Origin: Symbiodinium natans
Lineage: Eukaryota > Sar > Dinophyceae > Suessiales > Symbiodiniaceae
Assembly (NCBI GenBank): GCA_905221605.1
Contig: CAJNDS010000200.1
Coordinates: forward strand, 124,001 to 188,000
Reading direction: 5' to 3'
DNA: 64,000 nucleotides
The notes below the pieces were generated by a model, which worked only from the letters and a program-made list of their open reading frames with translations, was not told the DNA's origin and made no database searches. Numbering within the stretch: the first letter of the stretch is position 1; each line of letters starts with the position of its first letter. A program made the translations under genes and the position numbers. Shown piece after piece: positions 47,601-59,029 of the stretch.

Positions 47601-48170
47601 GATCGAGCACTAGACCCCAAGCCCCGCAACGCTTCTGGCACAGTCTAACCGTGTCTAACCACCTAAAGGTTTTCCAAGGCCAACGTGCACCATGCGCCAC
47701 GACTGCGGGCCTTGCAAAGGGGGCCGGCTGCTGCAAGGGCACATTGGCCTCAGACTCCGTCGGCCGTGGGAACTACCGACTACGAAAAGATGAACTCCGA
47801 ACACCGCATTGGCAGCTCGGTCTGGCGCCCACAGCACCTTCCGCTGACACGTGTACGCCTGAGGAATGTAAAGCCACAGGACTGAGAAGAAAACTCATGG
47901 GGCACGCAGCACACTCTTCGATCTCACCGAGGCCGAAACTGGAAGAGCCATGACTGGTAGCCCAACCGCAAACACACCCTACGTTTGCAAAACAAATGAA
48001 AGCCTCTCGTGTAATGAGCCCTGCTGCATTGCGCTGCTGAGGACGACTCTTGGGAAGTGCCTATTTATGTGTGATGAAGCTGTGCTCGCATGCGTTTGTC
48101 CATCCAAGCCTTAAGCCTACGGGTCGACTGTGCTCCTCGTTGTACAGGCCAGTCGTCGAGCTGAAACTAT
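44640..48170 (-). CDS. Tandem-array gene, copy 1: unrecognised protein with rhodanese-like segment
   Basis: I do not recognise the whole protein. Exon-like stretches 5' to 3': LGEIEECAAC (about 47.9 kb), then LGEIDERAQKACSML and GNMLWMQPKLPAKLARIRAF (about 47.1-46.9 kb), CQGVEKLTPAEALAPMRTDI (about 46.2 kb), RQVFELMSAKKPASR (about 46.05 kb), DLEVPDLVRKYQADTLVAG (about 45.6 kb), MSSACKIVVRLEHLCISLL (about 45.4 kb), FLAACESSGHRRVAVMDGGF then RGWEQCHLPVGGP (about 45.23-45.12 kb), IREGHVDLQKQAGDA (about 44.95 kb), KAGYNMYGLSVGRRMAG (about 44.85 kb), and a possible C-terminal VEEELRTMLEGAGA (about 44.75 kb). The AVMDGGFRGW part matches the second half of a rhodanese domain; I could not find a clear catalytic Cys loop. 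Exon edges are uncertain, so the copy may not be functional. Confidence 0.5.
45774..45860 (+). repeat. 10-bp minisatellite (gcacccacca)n in array copy 1
   Basis: About eight units, grading into gcacccagca. The same site in copies 2, 3 and 4 has different unit numbers and variants. Confidence 0.9.
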
Positions 48171-48174
48171 GGGC

Positions 48175-48206
48175 CCTCAACCCTAAACCCTAGACCTGAA
48201 ACCCTC
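48175..48206 (+). repeat. CCCTAAA-type tract (degenerate)
   Basis: Two clean and several altered heptamers just upstream of array copy 1, followed directly by an (AT)n run at 48214-48233. Confidence 0.85.
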
Positions 48207-48239
48207 TCATTCATATATATATATATATATATATGTATT

Positions 48240-48925
48240 TCGAAGGTGGGGTGGGTGAAAACAAAAAACATGAGGTTCACAAAATTGTATAGATAAAATT
48301 CTGCTTTTTTTGTCAATTCGGACCAATGTCTACTTGGTTCTAGGGTGGGTTGGGGATTGGTTCGAAGTAGCGAAAAGAGGCAAGCACTCGAACAGCAGTC
48401 AGAAGCAAACTCATGCGGTTGTATGAGGACGCCACCCGCCACTCTGTCACGGAGCGTTTCGGGCCGGTTGGTGCGCCACTTTGTTACGGAGTGTTTCGGG
48501 CCTGTTGGGAAAACAAAAAAAACATGAGGTTAACAAAATTGAGTTTGTTCTTTTTGCTCTTGTGTGCCCGAAACAAGATAACAAAACTAGGTTTGTTTTG
48601 GCTGTTCGTGCCCGGTACGAGGGTGGGGTGGCGGAAAACGAGGAGCACGAGGCTAACAAATTAGGTGCATTTTTGTTGGCTGTTCGTACTCGAAAACTCC
48701 AGAGTGAGTTTGCTTTCTTGGTTCACCCTGCCCCCCCCCCTTTCTTGTTTTGACGAGGTTGCTTTGGAATTGGTGCCCCGGTGACCGCGCCTCCCGTGGG
48801 TGGGATGGACCGCTCCGTGACAGAGTGAGGTTGGGGGACAGGGCTTGCTGATGAAAAGCATATTTCTTAGTGTTTTGGGATTCTCTGGGTGGGTGGGGCG
48901 ACTCTACCAGAGATTGCTCGATACG
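48240..48925. repeat. Inter-copy spacer 1 with repeated modules
   Basis: Holds repeated short modules: atgaggttaacaaaa, gttcgtgcccg, a tatgaggacgccacccgcca module and ccccggtgaccgcgcctccc. The same modules occur in spacers 2 and 3. No gene seen. Confidence 0.8.
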
Positions 48926-48933
48926 GAGCTGCT

Positions 48934-48966
48934 GAACCCTAAACCCTAAACCCTAAACCCTAAACC
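48934..48966 (+). repeat. CCCTAAA telomere-type tract
   Basis: Four clean units, just before the 3' edge of array copy 2 (in + coordinates). Confidence 0.95.
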
Positions 48967-49099
48967 GCAAACCGCGGCAGCTGCGCAGGGTCAGAGAGAA
49001 GCCTGCTTACCGATTCGGACTTGCTGAGCCCGGCGGGCTTTTTTTCGGCGCCAAGCGGCGCGCAAGCAATCGAAAACTCAGCCACTGCCGCCCGCGTAC

Positions 49100-52000
49100 T
49101 CAAGCTCCAGCACCTTCCAACATGGTCCGCAGTTCCTCCTCTACCATCCTATACAGAAGTGGCAAGCTCGCGGCACACGTGCAACAAGCCCACCGGCCTG
49201 CCATGCGCCTGCCCACCGAGAGCCCGTACATGTTGTACCCAGCCTTCCGGACTGCTCCAGTTGTGGAGTTCACGCTCGAATGCTCACGGCGCGTCTCCAG
49301 CCTGCTTCTGCAGATCCACGTGTCCCTCACGAATGACCTGCACATGGGCACGAGCCGTAGAGTGCAGCATCAACATCGTGAGCACTAGCCATGTGGGATC
49401 TGATCTGGACACAACATGGCACAGCTGACCTGAAGTCCTCTGAGTCACCTGCACCTACAAGATCAAGAATCTACAAGGATCAGGGCCCCCCACTGGCAAG
49501 TGGCACTGCTCCCATCCGCGGAATCCACCATCCATCACGGCCACTCGCCTGTGGCCGCTGCTCTCACAGGCTGCCAAGAATGGCCGCAAGGCATGAACAC
49601 GCTACGTTGCATCGACACTCCGAATGACTGCAGGAACATGCCATGACTGCCACGACATGCCTCATGGCACAGGCCCGTCCGGATCCCTTCAGGCCCCGGC
49701 TGCTTCAGGTCCGCCTGCTTGCGGTACCAATTTGCGCACCTTGCAGCGAAGGCGAGTAGAGATATGCAGAGATGCTCGAGGCGAACGACGATCTTGCAAG
49801 CTGACGACATGCCGCGAAACGCCCCATTCATCTCGGCTTCCGGCTGAGGGCCGCGGTGCAAGGAGTACAGGCAATGGAAGACCTCAGCTCACTGAGCAAG
49901 CTGAGTATGGCTGAGTGATGGCTGGCTTTTCGCGCTAAAGAGGCTCTGCTTTCGTGCGGGGCTCCCGGCCACGAGCGTGTCCGCCTGATACTTCCTCACC
50001 AGGTCGGGGACCTCGAGGTCAACGTAGGATGACATGGCAAGACGCATCAAAGCGCGCCAGATCCGCTAGCTCGGCTACCCGGCCCGATTCAGCAAAGGAT
50101 CCTTGAAGCTGGTGGGCTCATGGATGGCCCCCTGCCGAGCATCGCACGCAGCACCCACCAGCACCCACCAGCACCCACCAGCACCCACCAGCACCCACCA
50201 GCACCCAGCAGCACCCGGCACCCACCCGCCGACCTCGATGCAGCCAGCTGCGCGATCAACGTCGCGAACATCGAGGAGCACGCACCTCAAGGGAAGGCTG
50301 AGAGAAAACTTGAGGAGACAAAAGTCGGAGCTAGCAGGGGGCATCGATCGGGATATCTTGATCGTGCGGACGCTTCACCGCTACAACATCGGGAGGCGGG
50401 CTTCTTGGCAGACATGAGCTCGAAGACCTTCCGGGATGCCATCCCCTCAATCGAGAATGCATGTGCACCTGTACGACCTGCAGAACTGATGGGGATTAGG
50501 CACGCGCTTTGTCTTGCTGCGAGTTGTGAGGTCTTCGGTTTGAGGGCATTATTCGGGCGGTGTGATGTCTGTGCGCATGGGCGCGAGCGCCTCCGCTGGA
50601 GTGAGCTTCTCGACGCCCTGGCAAACTGCCACCACAGAAGCTGCCAACTGCTGATGCTGCTGCCAGTAACTTCTTGAAGTATCAGTAGCATGAGCCGTGA
50701 CATTGCCACTGAGATGGACTGCACCACTCAACCTCAGACCCGATTTGAACGCCACCCCCGTGTAGATTCATCAGGCAGAGCCGCAGAGCCCTGAATGTCC
50801 TTCTCCAACGGTACGGCGAAGTCCGGCCCCACCAGAGCGGTGGCAGCCATGGGCCTGTGCCACCAGCAGTGTCTTACAACTTACAGCAGGCTACTGTCAG
50901 CTGCGCTGCTCAGGACTCAGGACACCTCCCCACACCCACCAAACTCAGAATGTCAACGGTGTCTCTTCGTGACGCTCCCCAGATATCCCCGCACATCCGC
51001 CTGGGCGGGTGCACGACGGTCTTCGTCGTGCTGGCTACTGTCGCCTCAGGGCCAAACATCCCGAGGAGCTCTCCCCTTCAACCGATCCTGGAAGCCGCCT
51101 TCATCGCACCGGGAGCGAAGGACCTGCTGAAGCAAAAACTTTCAAGAGCATGACGAAGGCATGCTTTGCCAACCCCTGCGGGCCTTGTGGCGGGGCCCGG
51201 CTGCTGCAAGGGCACATTGGCCTGAGATTCCGCAGGTGATTGCGAAGCGTGTCAATGCCAAAATGCCAAAAAACAATTCTGCACACGTTTCATGAAATGC
51301 CCGGATCCGCGCCAGCTTGGCTGGCAGCTTGGGCTGCATCCACAGCATGTTGCCCTGAAATGCAGGGGCAAGGGTCGTGGTGGTCACAACACAAGAGGGC
51401 TCAGGAGCGTGCACAGCACAGGCATGTAACATGGAACAAGCTTTTTGAGCACGCTCGTCGATCTCACCAAGGTCGAAGCTGGAGGAGCCACGGGCACGAA
51501 CAAGCGCGGGTCCTCCGTCGCACGTGTGACAGGCCGCAACCTTCACCCTCCTTGCCCTCGATACGTGGGTGTCCTTAAGTGGAACGGAGACGGGCGCGGC
51601 GGCAGCCATCAGCCTGCACTGTCAGTGTCATCAACTGTCAAGTCGCTTCAGGCTGTTCGATCGTGCCTCGTGAGAAACCGATCCATGCTGTGATCAAGAG
51701 AAACAAATGTCAATCGTGTCACGATTCCGGGACATCGACATGCGGGCATGAACGACGGTCTTCGTCGCGGGCATGGCAGCCTCATGTATCATTGATTGGC
51801 ACATTGCCCAAGCATCGCTGCGCAGCTGACAGGCTTACTGCACAGTCTAAGGCAACAAATACAAGAAATCGCAGATCACGCAAAACAAGTGTCTGTGTCG
51901 GGGCCAGGCTGCCTTCATCGCAACGGGAGCGAAGGACCTGCTGTGTTCAAGAGCACGATAGATGAAGTCTTTGTTCAGATCGAACACTAGACCCCAATCG

Positions 52001-52540
52001 CCGCGACGCTTCTGGCACAGCCTAATCCCCTAAAGGTTCTCCAAGGCCAACGTGCACCATGCGCCACGACTGCGGGCCTTGCAAAGGGGGCCGGCTGCTG
52101 CAAGGGCACATTGGCCTCAGACTCCGTCGGCCGTGGGAACTACCGACTACGAAAAGATGAACTCCGAACACCGCATTGGCAGCTCGGTCTGGCGCCCACA
52201 GCACCTTCCGCTGACACGTGTACGCCTGAGGAATGTAAAGCCACAGGACTGAGAAGAAAACTCATGGGGCACGCAGCACACTCTTCGATCTCACCGAGGC
52301 CGAAACCGGAAGAGCCATGACTGGTAGCCCAACCGCAAACACACCCTACGCTTGCAAAACAACATGAAGGCGTCTCGTGCCATGAGCCCTGCTGCATTGC
52401 GCTTCTGAGGACGACTCTTGGGAAGTGCCCATTTATGCGTGCTGAAGCTGTGCTGGCATGCGTTTGTCCATCCAAGCCTTAAGGCTACGGTGTCGACTGT
52501 GTTCCTCGTTGTAAAGGCCGGTCGTCTGGCTGAAACTATG
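49100..52540 (-). CDS. Tandem-array gene, copy 2 (rhodanese-like segment)
   Basis: Same exon-like series as copy 1 at very high identity. The rhodanese-like stretch is at about 49605-49495, the 3' end VEEELRTMLEGAGA at about 49.12 kb, and the first stretch near 52.35 kb. The exon carrying HVDLQKQAGDA is followed by an in-frame TGA where copy 1 reads through. So either an intron begins there in all copies or copies differ in that exon. The upstream flank carries the CCCTAAA tract and the GGCCATTGGC minisatellite. Confidence 0.5.
50149..50226 (+). repeat. 10-bp minisatellite (gcacccacca)n in array copy 2
   Basis: About six clean gcacccacca units, more homogeneous than in copy 1. Confidence 0.93.
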
Positions 52541-52547
52541 GGCCCCA

Positions 52548-52588
52548 AACCCTAAACCCTAACCCTTAAACCCTAAAGCCTAAACCCT
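52548..52588 (+). repeat. CCCTAAA telomere-type tract
   Basis: Five units, some altered, directly upstream of array copy 2, followed by AT-rich sequence to 52665. Confidence 0.93.
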
Positions 52589-52669
52589 CTGTTTCATGTA
52601 TCTTTGTATCTGTACATATATGTATATACATGTGTTTTCTATTTATTTATGTATGTATATTTACACATG

Positions 52670-52940
52670 AACGGGGGCCGTGGCCATTCGCAAAAAAAAA
52701 CCGTGGCCACTGGCAAAACACCCGTGGCCATTGGCAAACAAAAGCCTGGCCATTGGCAAAAAAAACCGTGGCCATTGGAGAAAAACAGCCGTGGCCATTC
52801 AAACTTGACAATGGCCACGGGAAAGTTGCCAATGGCCACGGCTTTTTGCCAACGGCCAATGGCCACGGGTCCACCAATCGGCCATGCGCAAAAAACCCGT
52901 GGCCATTGGCAAATAAAACCGTTTGCCAATGGCCACGCCT
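52670..52940. repeat. GGCCATTGGCAAA minisatellite in both orientations
   Basis: About a dozen copies of a 15-20-bp unit, ccgtggccattggcaaa, with the reverse complement ttgccaatggccacgg interleaved. Because the core contains TGGCCA, oppositely oriented copies could pair into stems. Confidence 0.93.
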
Positions 52941-53079
52941 CCCCCGCCCCACCCCCCGACCCACCCGGCCTCTTCTGGCCCAGGCCCCCTTTCTGGGCTC
53001 GAAACGCTTGGTCTGGGGCAGTTGAGGGTTTCGACACCCCACCCCCACCCCCTGTTCTTTCTTATCTTCAGTGGTTTGA

Positions 53080-53990
53080 GGGGGGGTGGGGGAAAACAAA
53101 AAACACGAGGTTAACAAAAATTAGGGCCTTTGGTCAATCCGGACCAATGTCTGGTTCTAGGGTGGGTCGGGGATAGCGCAAAAAGGCAAGCACTCGAATT
53201 GCAGTCTGAAGCACACTCATGCGGTTGCATGAGGATGCCACCCGCCACTTTGTTACGGAGCGTTTCGGACCTGTTGGTCATTATACGTCACTCATGCGAT
53301 TGCACGAGGATGCCACACGCCACCTTGCTCTGGAGGCATCGTCGGCCCTGTTGGCCATTTTGCGTCACCCATGCAGTTGTACGAGGATGCCACCCGCCAC
53401 GTTGTTACAGAGCCTGTTGGGAAAACAGAAAACATGAGGGTGACAGATTAGGTTTGTCTTTTTTGCTGTTCGTGCCCGAAAACAAGAAATATGAGGTTAA
53501 CAAAAGTTGGTTGTTTTTGGGCTGTTCGTGCCCGGTACGAGGGTGGGATGGGGGGAAGCAAGAAACACGAGGTTAACAAAGGTAGGCGTCCTTTTTTTGG
53601 CTGTTCGTGCCCGAAAACAAGAAACATGAGGTTGTACGAGGAAGCCACTCGCCACTTTGTTGCTCCTGCGACCGAAAACAAAAAACATGAGGTTTAACAA
53701 TTTGTTGCCCGAAAACTCCAAAGTGATTTTGATTTATTGGTTTACCTTCCCCCCCCCTTTCTTGTTTTGACGCGGTTGCTTTGGATTGGTGCCCCGGTGA
53801 CCGCGCCTCCCGCGGGCCGATTGAGTGGTTCGAGGGTGGGGTGGACCGCTCCATGACAGAGTGAGGTTGGGGGACAGGGATTGCTGATGAAAAATAGAAA
53901 TATACACTTTGTATTTCTTAATGGTTTGGGATTCTCTGGGTGGGTGGTTTTTCTAGACTCAAAACAGCGTCTGGCTCTACCAGAGATTGC
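53080..53990. repeat. Inter-copy spacer 2 with repeated modules
   Basis: Same modules as spacer 1, in more copies: at least four atgaggttaacaaa-type units and three gaggatgccac units. The end carries ccccggtgaccgcgcctccc. Confidence 0.8.
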
Positions 53991-54007
53991 TCGATACGGA
54001 GCCGCTG

Positions 54008-54053
54008 AACCCTAAACCCGAAACCCGAAACCCTAAACCCTAAACCCTAAACC
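54008..54053 (+). repeat. CCCTAAA telomere-type tract
   Basis: Six units, two altered to CCCGAAA, at the 3' edge of array copy 3. Confidence 0.95.
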
Positions 54054-54199
54054 GCCGCAGCTGCACAGGGTCAGAGAGAAGCCTGCTTACCGATTCGCAC
54101 TTGCTGAGCCCGGCGGGCTTTTTTTCGGCGCCAAGCGGCGCGCAAGCAATCGAAAACTCAGCCAGGACTGCCGCCGGCGTACTCAAGCTCCAGCACCTT

Positions 54200-57100
54200 C
54201 CAACACGGTCCGCACCTATCTATCCTCTACAAACGCAAGCTCGTGGCGAGCTCGCGGCACACGTGCAACAAAGCCGACTGGCCTGCCATGCGCCTGCCCA
54301 CCGAGAGCCCGTACATGTTGTACCCAGCCTTCCGGGCTGCTCCAGTTGTGGAGTTCACGCTCGAATGCTCACGGCGCGTCTCCAGCCTGCTTCTGCAGAT
54401 CCACGTGTCCCTCACGAATGACCTGCACATGGGCACGAGCCGTAGAGTGCAGCATCAACATCGTGAGCACTAGCCATGTGGGATCTGATCTGGACACAAC
54501 ATGGCACAGCTGACCTGAAGTCCTCTGAGTCACCGGCACCTACAAGATCAAGAATCTACAAGGATCAGGGCCCCCCACTGGCAAGTGGCACTGCTCCCAT
54601 CCGCGGAATCCACCATCCATCACGGCCACTCGCCTGTGGCCGCTGCTCTCACAGGCTGCCAAGAATGGCCACAAGGCATGAACACGCTACGTTGCATCGA
54701 CACTCCGAATGACTGCAGGAACATGCCATGACTGCCACGACATGCCTCATGGCACAGGCCCGTCAGGATCCCTTCAGGCCCCGGCTGCTTCAGGTCCGCC
54801 TGCTTGCGGTACCAATTTGCGCACCTTGCAGCGAAGGCGAGTAGAGATATGCAGAGATGCTCGAGGCGAACGACGATCTTGCAAGCTGACGACATGCCGC
54901 GAAACGCCCCATTCATCTCGGCTTCCTGGCTGAGGGCCGCGGTGCAAGGAGTACAGGCAATGGAAGACCTCAGCTCACTGAGCAGGCTGAGTATGGCTGA
55001 GTGATGGCTGGCGTTTCGCTCTAAGGCTCCCGGCCACGAGCGTGGCCGCCTGATACTTCCTCACCAGGTCGGGGACCTTGCATGGCAGGTCAACGTAGGA
55101 TGACATGGCGAACGCGTCAAAGCACATCAAAGCGCCAGATCCGCTAGCTCGGCTACCCGACCCGATTCAGCAAAGGATCCTTGAAGCTGGTGGGCTCATG
55201 GATGGCCCCCTGCCGAGCATCGCACGCAGCACCCACCAGCGCCCAGCGGCACCCAGCAGCACCCAGCAGCACTCAGCAGCACCCGCCGACCTCGATGCAG
55301 CCAGCTGCGCGATCAGCGTCGCGAACATCGAGGAGCACGCACCTCAAGGGAAGGCTGAGGGCAAGCTTGAGGAGACAAAAGTCGCTAGCGGCGGCATCGA
55401 GCGAGATCAAGAGCGGACGCTTCACCGCTACACCATCGGGAGGCGGGCTTCTTGGCAGACATGAGCTCCAAGACCTGCCGGGATGCCATCCCCTCAATCG
55501 AGATTACATTTGCACCTATGCGACCTGCAGAACTGATGGGAATTAGGCCCATTAGGCACGCACTTTGTCTTGCGACTTGTGGGGTCTTCGGTTTGAGGGC
55601 AGTATGTCGGGCGGTGCGATGTCTGTGCGCATGGGCGCGAGCGCCTCCGCTGGAGTGAGCTTCTCGACGCCCTGGCAAACTGCCACCACAGAAGATGCCA
55701 ACTGCTGATGCTGTTCCAGTAACTGCTTGAAGTATCAGTAGCATGAGTCGTGACACGGACTGCGCCACTCAACCTCAAGCCCGATTTGAACGCCACCCCC
55801 GTGTAGATTCATCAGGCAGAGCCGCAGAGCCCTGAATGTCCTTCTCCAACGGTACGGCGAAGTGCCACCAGCAGCGTCTTACAACGTACAGCTGACTACT
55901 GTCAGCTGCGCTGCTCAGGACTCAGGACACCTCCCCACACCCACCGAACTCAGAATGTCAACGGTGTCTCTTCGTGAAACTCCTCAACTCAGAATGTCTG
56001 ATCGTGACACTGTGACGCTCTCCGGATATCCCCACGTGCCCACCTGGGTGGGTGCACGACGGTCTTCGTCGCGCTGGCTACTGGAGCGAAGGACCTGCTG
56101 AAGAAGCAAAAACTTTCCAGAGCATGACAAGGGCAGGCTTTGCCAACCCACGCGGGCCTTGCGGAGGGGCCCGGCTGCTGCAAGGGCACATTGGCCTGAG
56201 ATTCCGCAGGGTGATTGCGAACCTTGCCCTCAATGCCAAAATGCCAAAAACATTCTGCACACGTTTCATGAAATGCCCGGATCCGCGCCTGCTTGGCTGG
56301 CAGCTTGGGCTGCATCCACAGCATGTTGCCCTGAAATGCAGGGGCAAGGGCTGTGGTGGTCACAACACAAGAGGGCTCAGGAGCGTGCACAGCACAGGCA
56401 TGTAACATGGAACAAGCTTTTGAGCACGCTCGTCGATCTCACCAAGGTCAAAGCTGGAGGAGCCACGGGCACGAACAAGCGCGGGTCCTCCGTCGCACGT
56501 GTGACAGGCCGCAACCTTCGCCCTCCTTGCCCTCGATATGTGGGTGTCCTTAAGTGGCACGGAGACGGGCGCGGCGGCAGCCATCAGCCTGCACTGTCAG
56601 TGTCATCAACTGTCAAGTCGCTTCAGGCTGTTCGATCGTGCCTCGTGAGGAACCGATCCATGCTGTGATCAAGAAAAACAAATGTCAATCGTGTCTCGCG
56701 TGACGATTCCGGGACATCGACATGTGGGCATGCACGACGGTCTTCGTCGCGGGCATGGCAGCCTCATGTGTCATTGATTGGCACATTGCCCTGGCATCGC
56801 TGCGCAGCTGACAGGCTTACTGCACAGTCTACGGCAACAAATACAAGAAATCGCAGATCACGCAAAACAAGTGTCTGTGTCGGGGCCAGGCTGCCTTCAT
56901 CGCAACGGGAGCGAAGGACCTGCTGTGTTCAAGAGCACGATAGATGAAGTCTTTGTTCAGATCGAACACTAGACCCCAATCGCCGCGACGCTTCTGGCAC
57001 AGCCTAATCCCCTAAAGGTTCTCCAAGGCCAACGTGCACCATGCGCCACGACTGCGGGCCTTGCAAAGGGGGCCGGCTGCTGCAAGGGCACATTGGCCTC

Positions 57101-57530
57101 AGACTCCGTCGGCCGTGGGAACTACCGACTACGAAAAGATGAACTCGGAACACCGCATTGGCAGCTCGGTCTGGCGCCCACAGCACCTTCCGCTGACACG
57201 TGTACGCCTGAGGAATGTAAAGATACACGACTGAGAAGAAAACTCATTTGGCACGCAGCTCTTCGAGCTCACTGAGGCCGAAACCGGAACAGCCATGACT
57301 GGTAGCCCAACCCCCGCTAACTCAACCCAACACACCCTACGTTTGCGAAAAACAATGAAGGACTCTCGCGCAATGAGCCCTGCTGCATTGCGCTGCTGAG
57401 GACGACTCTTGGGAAGCGCCTATTTATGTGCGCTGAAGCTGTGCTCGCACGCGTTTTGTCCATCCAAGCCTTAAGCCTACGGGGCCGACTGTGCTCCTCG
57501 CTGAAAGGCCAGCCGTCGAGCTGAAACCGT
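54200..57530 (-). CDS. Tandem-array gene, copy 3 (rhodanese-like segment)
   Basis: Same series as copies 1-2. The rhodanese-like stretch is at about 54690-54580, the LGEIDERAQK exon near 56.44 kb, and MLWMQPKLPAKQARIRAF near 56.32 kb. It shares many small differences with copy 4 (for example the altered minisatellite at 55.2 kb and a lost stretch near 55.75 kb), so 3 and 4 are the most recent pair. Confidence 0.5.
55227..55293 (+). repeat. Minisatellite (gcacccagca)n in array copy 3
   Basis: About five imperfect units; the same variant pattern recurs in copy 4 at 60058-60124. Confidence 0.88.
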
Positions 57531-57534
57531 GGGC

Positions 57535-57590
57535 CCTAAACCCTAAACCCTAAACCCTAAACCCTAAACCCTAAACCCTAAACCCTCTCT
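57535..57590 (+). repeat. CCCTAAA telomere-type tract
   Basis: Seven to eight perfect units directly upstream of array copy 3, followed by (AT)n to about 57740. Confidence 0.97.
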
Positions 57591-57592
57591 GT

Positions 57593-57628
<36 letters not shown>

Positions 57629-57777
57629 CATACATATGTATTTGATTTATGTATTTGTTTATAATTATAGTCATGTTGATACTTGTGTTTAATTTTTATA
57701 TCTATATCCAAATCTATACCTAGATCTATATATATATATTTGCATTTATGAATTTGCTTATGATTTAAACCTTACTG

Positions 57778-57965
57778 GGTGCCGTGGCCATTGGCAAAAA
57801 AGCCACATTGGCAGCTTTCCCGTGGCTACTGGCAAATTTGCCAATGGCCACGGCTTTTTTGCCAATAGCCACGGTTTGTTTTTGCCTTTTCGTTCCAAGT
57901 CGCACCAAATTGCCCCCAGCCTTCATGGGGGCCGTGGCCATTGGCAAAGAGTGGCCATTGGCAGC
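57778..57965. repeat. GGCCATTGGCAAA minisatellite, second locus
   Basis: About six units, some reversed, at the matching position of the next spacer; shorter than at 52670-52940. Confidence 0.9.
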
Positions 57966-58129
57966 TTTTCCCCCCCCGCCGAATCCCACCCCACCCCTCC
58001 CCACCCCCACAGGCCGAAACGGCCTCTTCTAGCCCAGTCCCCCATTCTGGGCTCGAAACCCTGGGCCTGGGGCAGATGAGGGCTTCGACAGCCCACCCCC
58101 CCCCTCTTATTCTTTCTGATCTTGAGTGG

Positions 58130-58840
58130 TTCGAGGGTGGGATGGGGGAAAACAAAAAACATGAGGTTCACGAAATTAGATGTTAAGAAAATCGGCTTTT
58201 TAGGGTGGGCTGGGGATTAGCTCGAAGTAGCGAAAAGAGGCAAGCACTCGAACAGCAGTCAGAAGCACACTCATGCGGTTGTATGAGGATGCCCACCCGC
58301 CACTCTGTTACGGAGAGTTTCGGGCCTGTTGGTCATTTTACGCCACTCATGCGCTTGTACGAGGATGCCACACGCCATTTTGTTCCGGAGCGCGTTTTAC
58401 GTCACTCATGCGGTTGTACGAGGATGCCACCCGCCACTTTGTTACGGAGTGTTTCGGGCCTGTTGGGAAAACAGAAAACATGAGATTGACAGATTAGGTT
58501 TGTCTTTCTTGCTGTTCGTGCCCGAAAACAAGAAACATGAGGTTAACAAAAGCAAGTTTGTTTTTGGATGTTCGTGCCCGGTACGAGTGTGGTGTGGGGG
58601 AAAAAAGAAGCACGAGGTTAACAAAACTGGGTGCATTTTTGTTGGCTGTTCGTGCTCGAAAACACCAGAGTGATTTTGATTTATGCCCCGGTGACCGCGC
58701 CTCCCGCGGGGCCGATTGAGTGGCTCGAGGGTGGGATGGATGGCTGCATGACAGAGTGAGGTTGGGGGACAGGGCTTGCTGATGAAAAGTATATTTCTTA
58801 ATGTGTGGGATTCTCAGGCGGGTGGGGCGACGACCCGAAG
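58130..58840. repeat. Inter-copy spacer 3 with repeated modules
   Basis: Same modules as spacers 1-2: atgaggttaacaaaa, gttcgtgcccg, gaggatgccac and ggtgaccgcgcctcccg. Confidence 0.8.
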
Positions 58841-58845
58841 CTACT

Positions 58846-58876
58846 GAACCCTAAACCCTAAACCCTAAAACCCTAA
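58846..58876 (+). repeat. CCCTAAA telomere-type tract
   Basis: About four units at the 3' edge of array copy 4. Confidence 0.95.
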
Positions 58877-59029
58877 ACCGCAAACCGCGGCAGCTGCGCA
58901 GGGTCACAGAGAAGCCTGCTTACCGATTCGGACTTGCTGAGCCCGGCGGGCTTTTTGTTCGGCGCCAAGCGGCGCGCAAGCAATCGAAAACTCAGCCACT
59001 GCCGCCCGCGTACTCAAGCTCCAGCACCT

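Noticed and set aside
52670-57965. Spliced-leader RNA genes
   Set aside because: The minisatellite unit only partly resembles the leader; no full leader sequence followed by a donor site is present.
48180-58880. A chromosome end
   Set aside because: CCCTAAA tracts are short, repeated at several internal places and flanked by gene copies on both sides, so they are interstitial.
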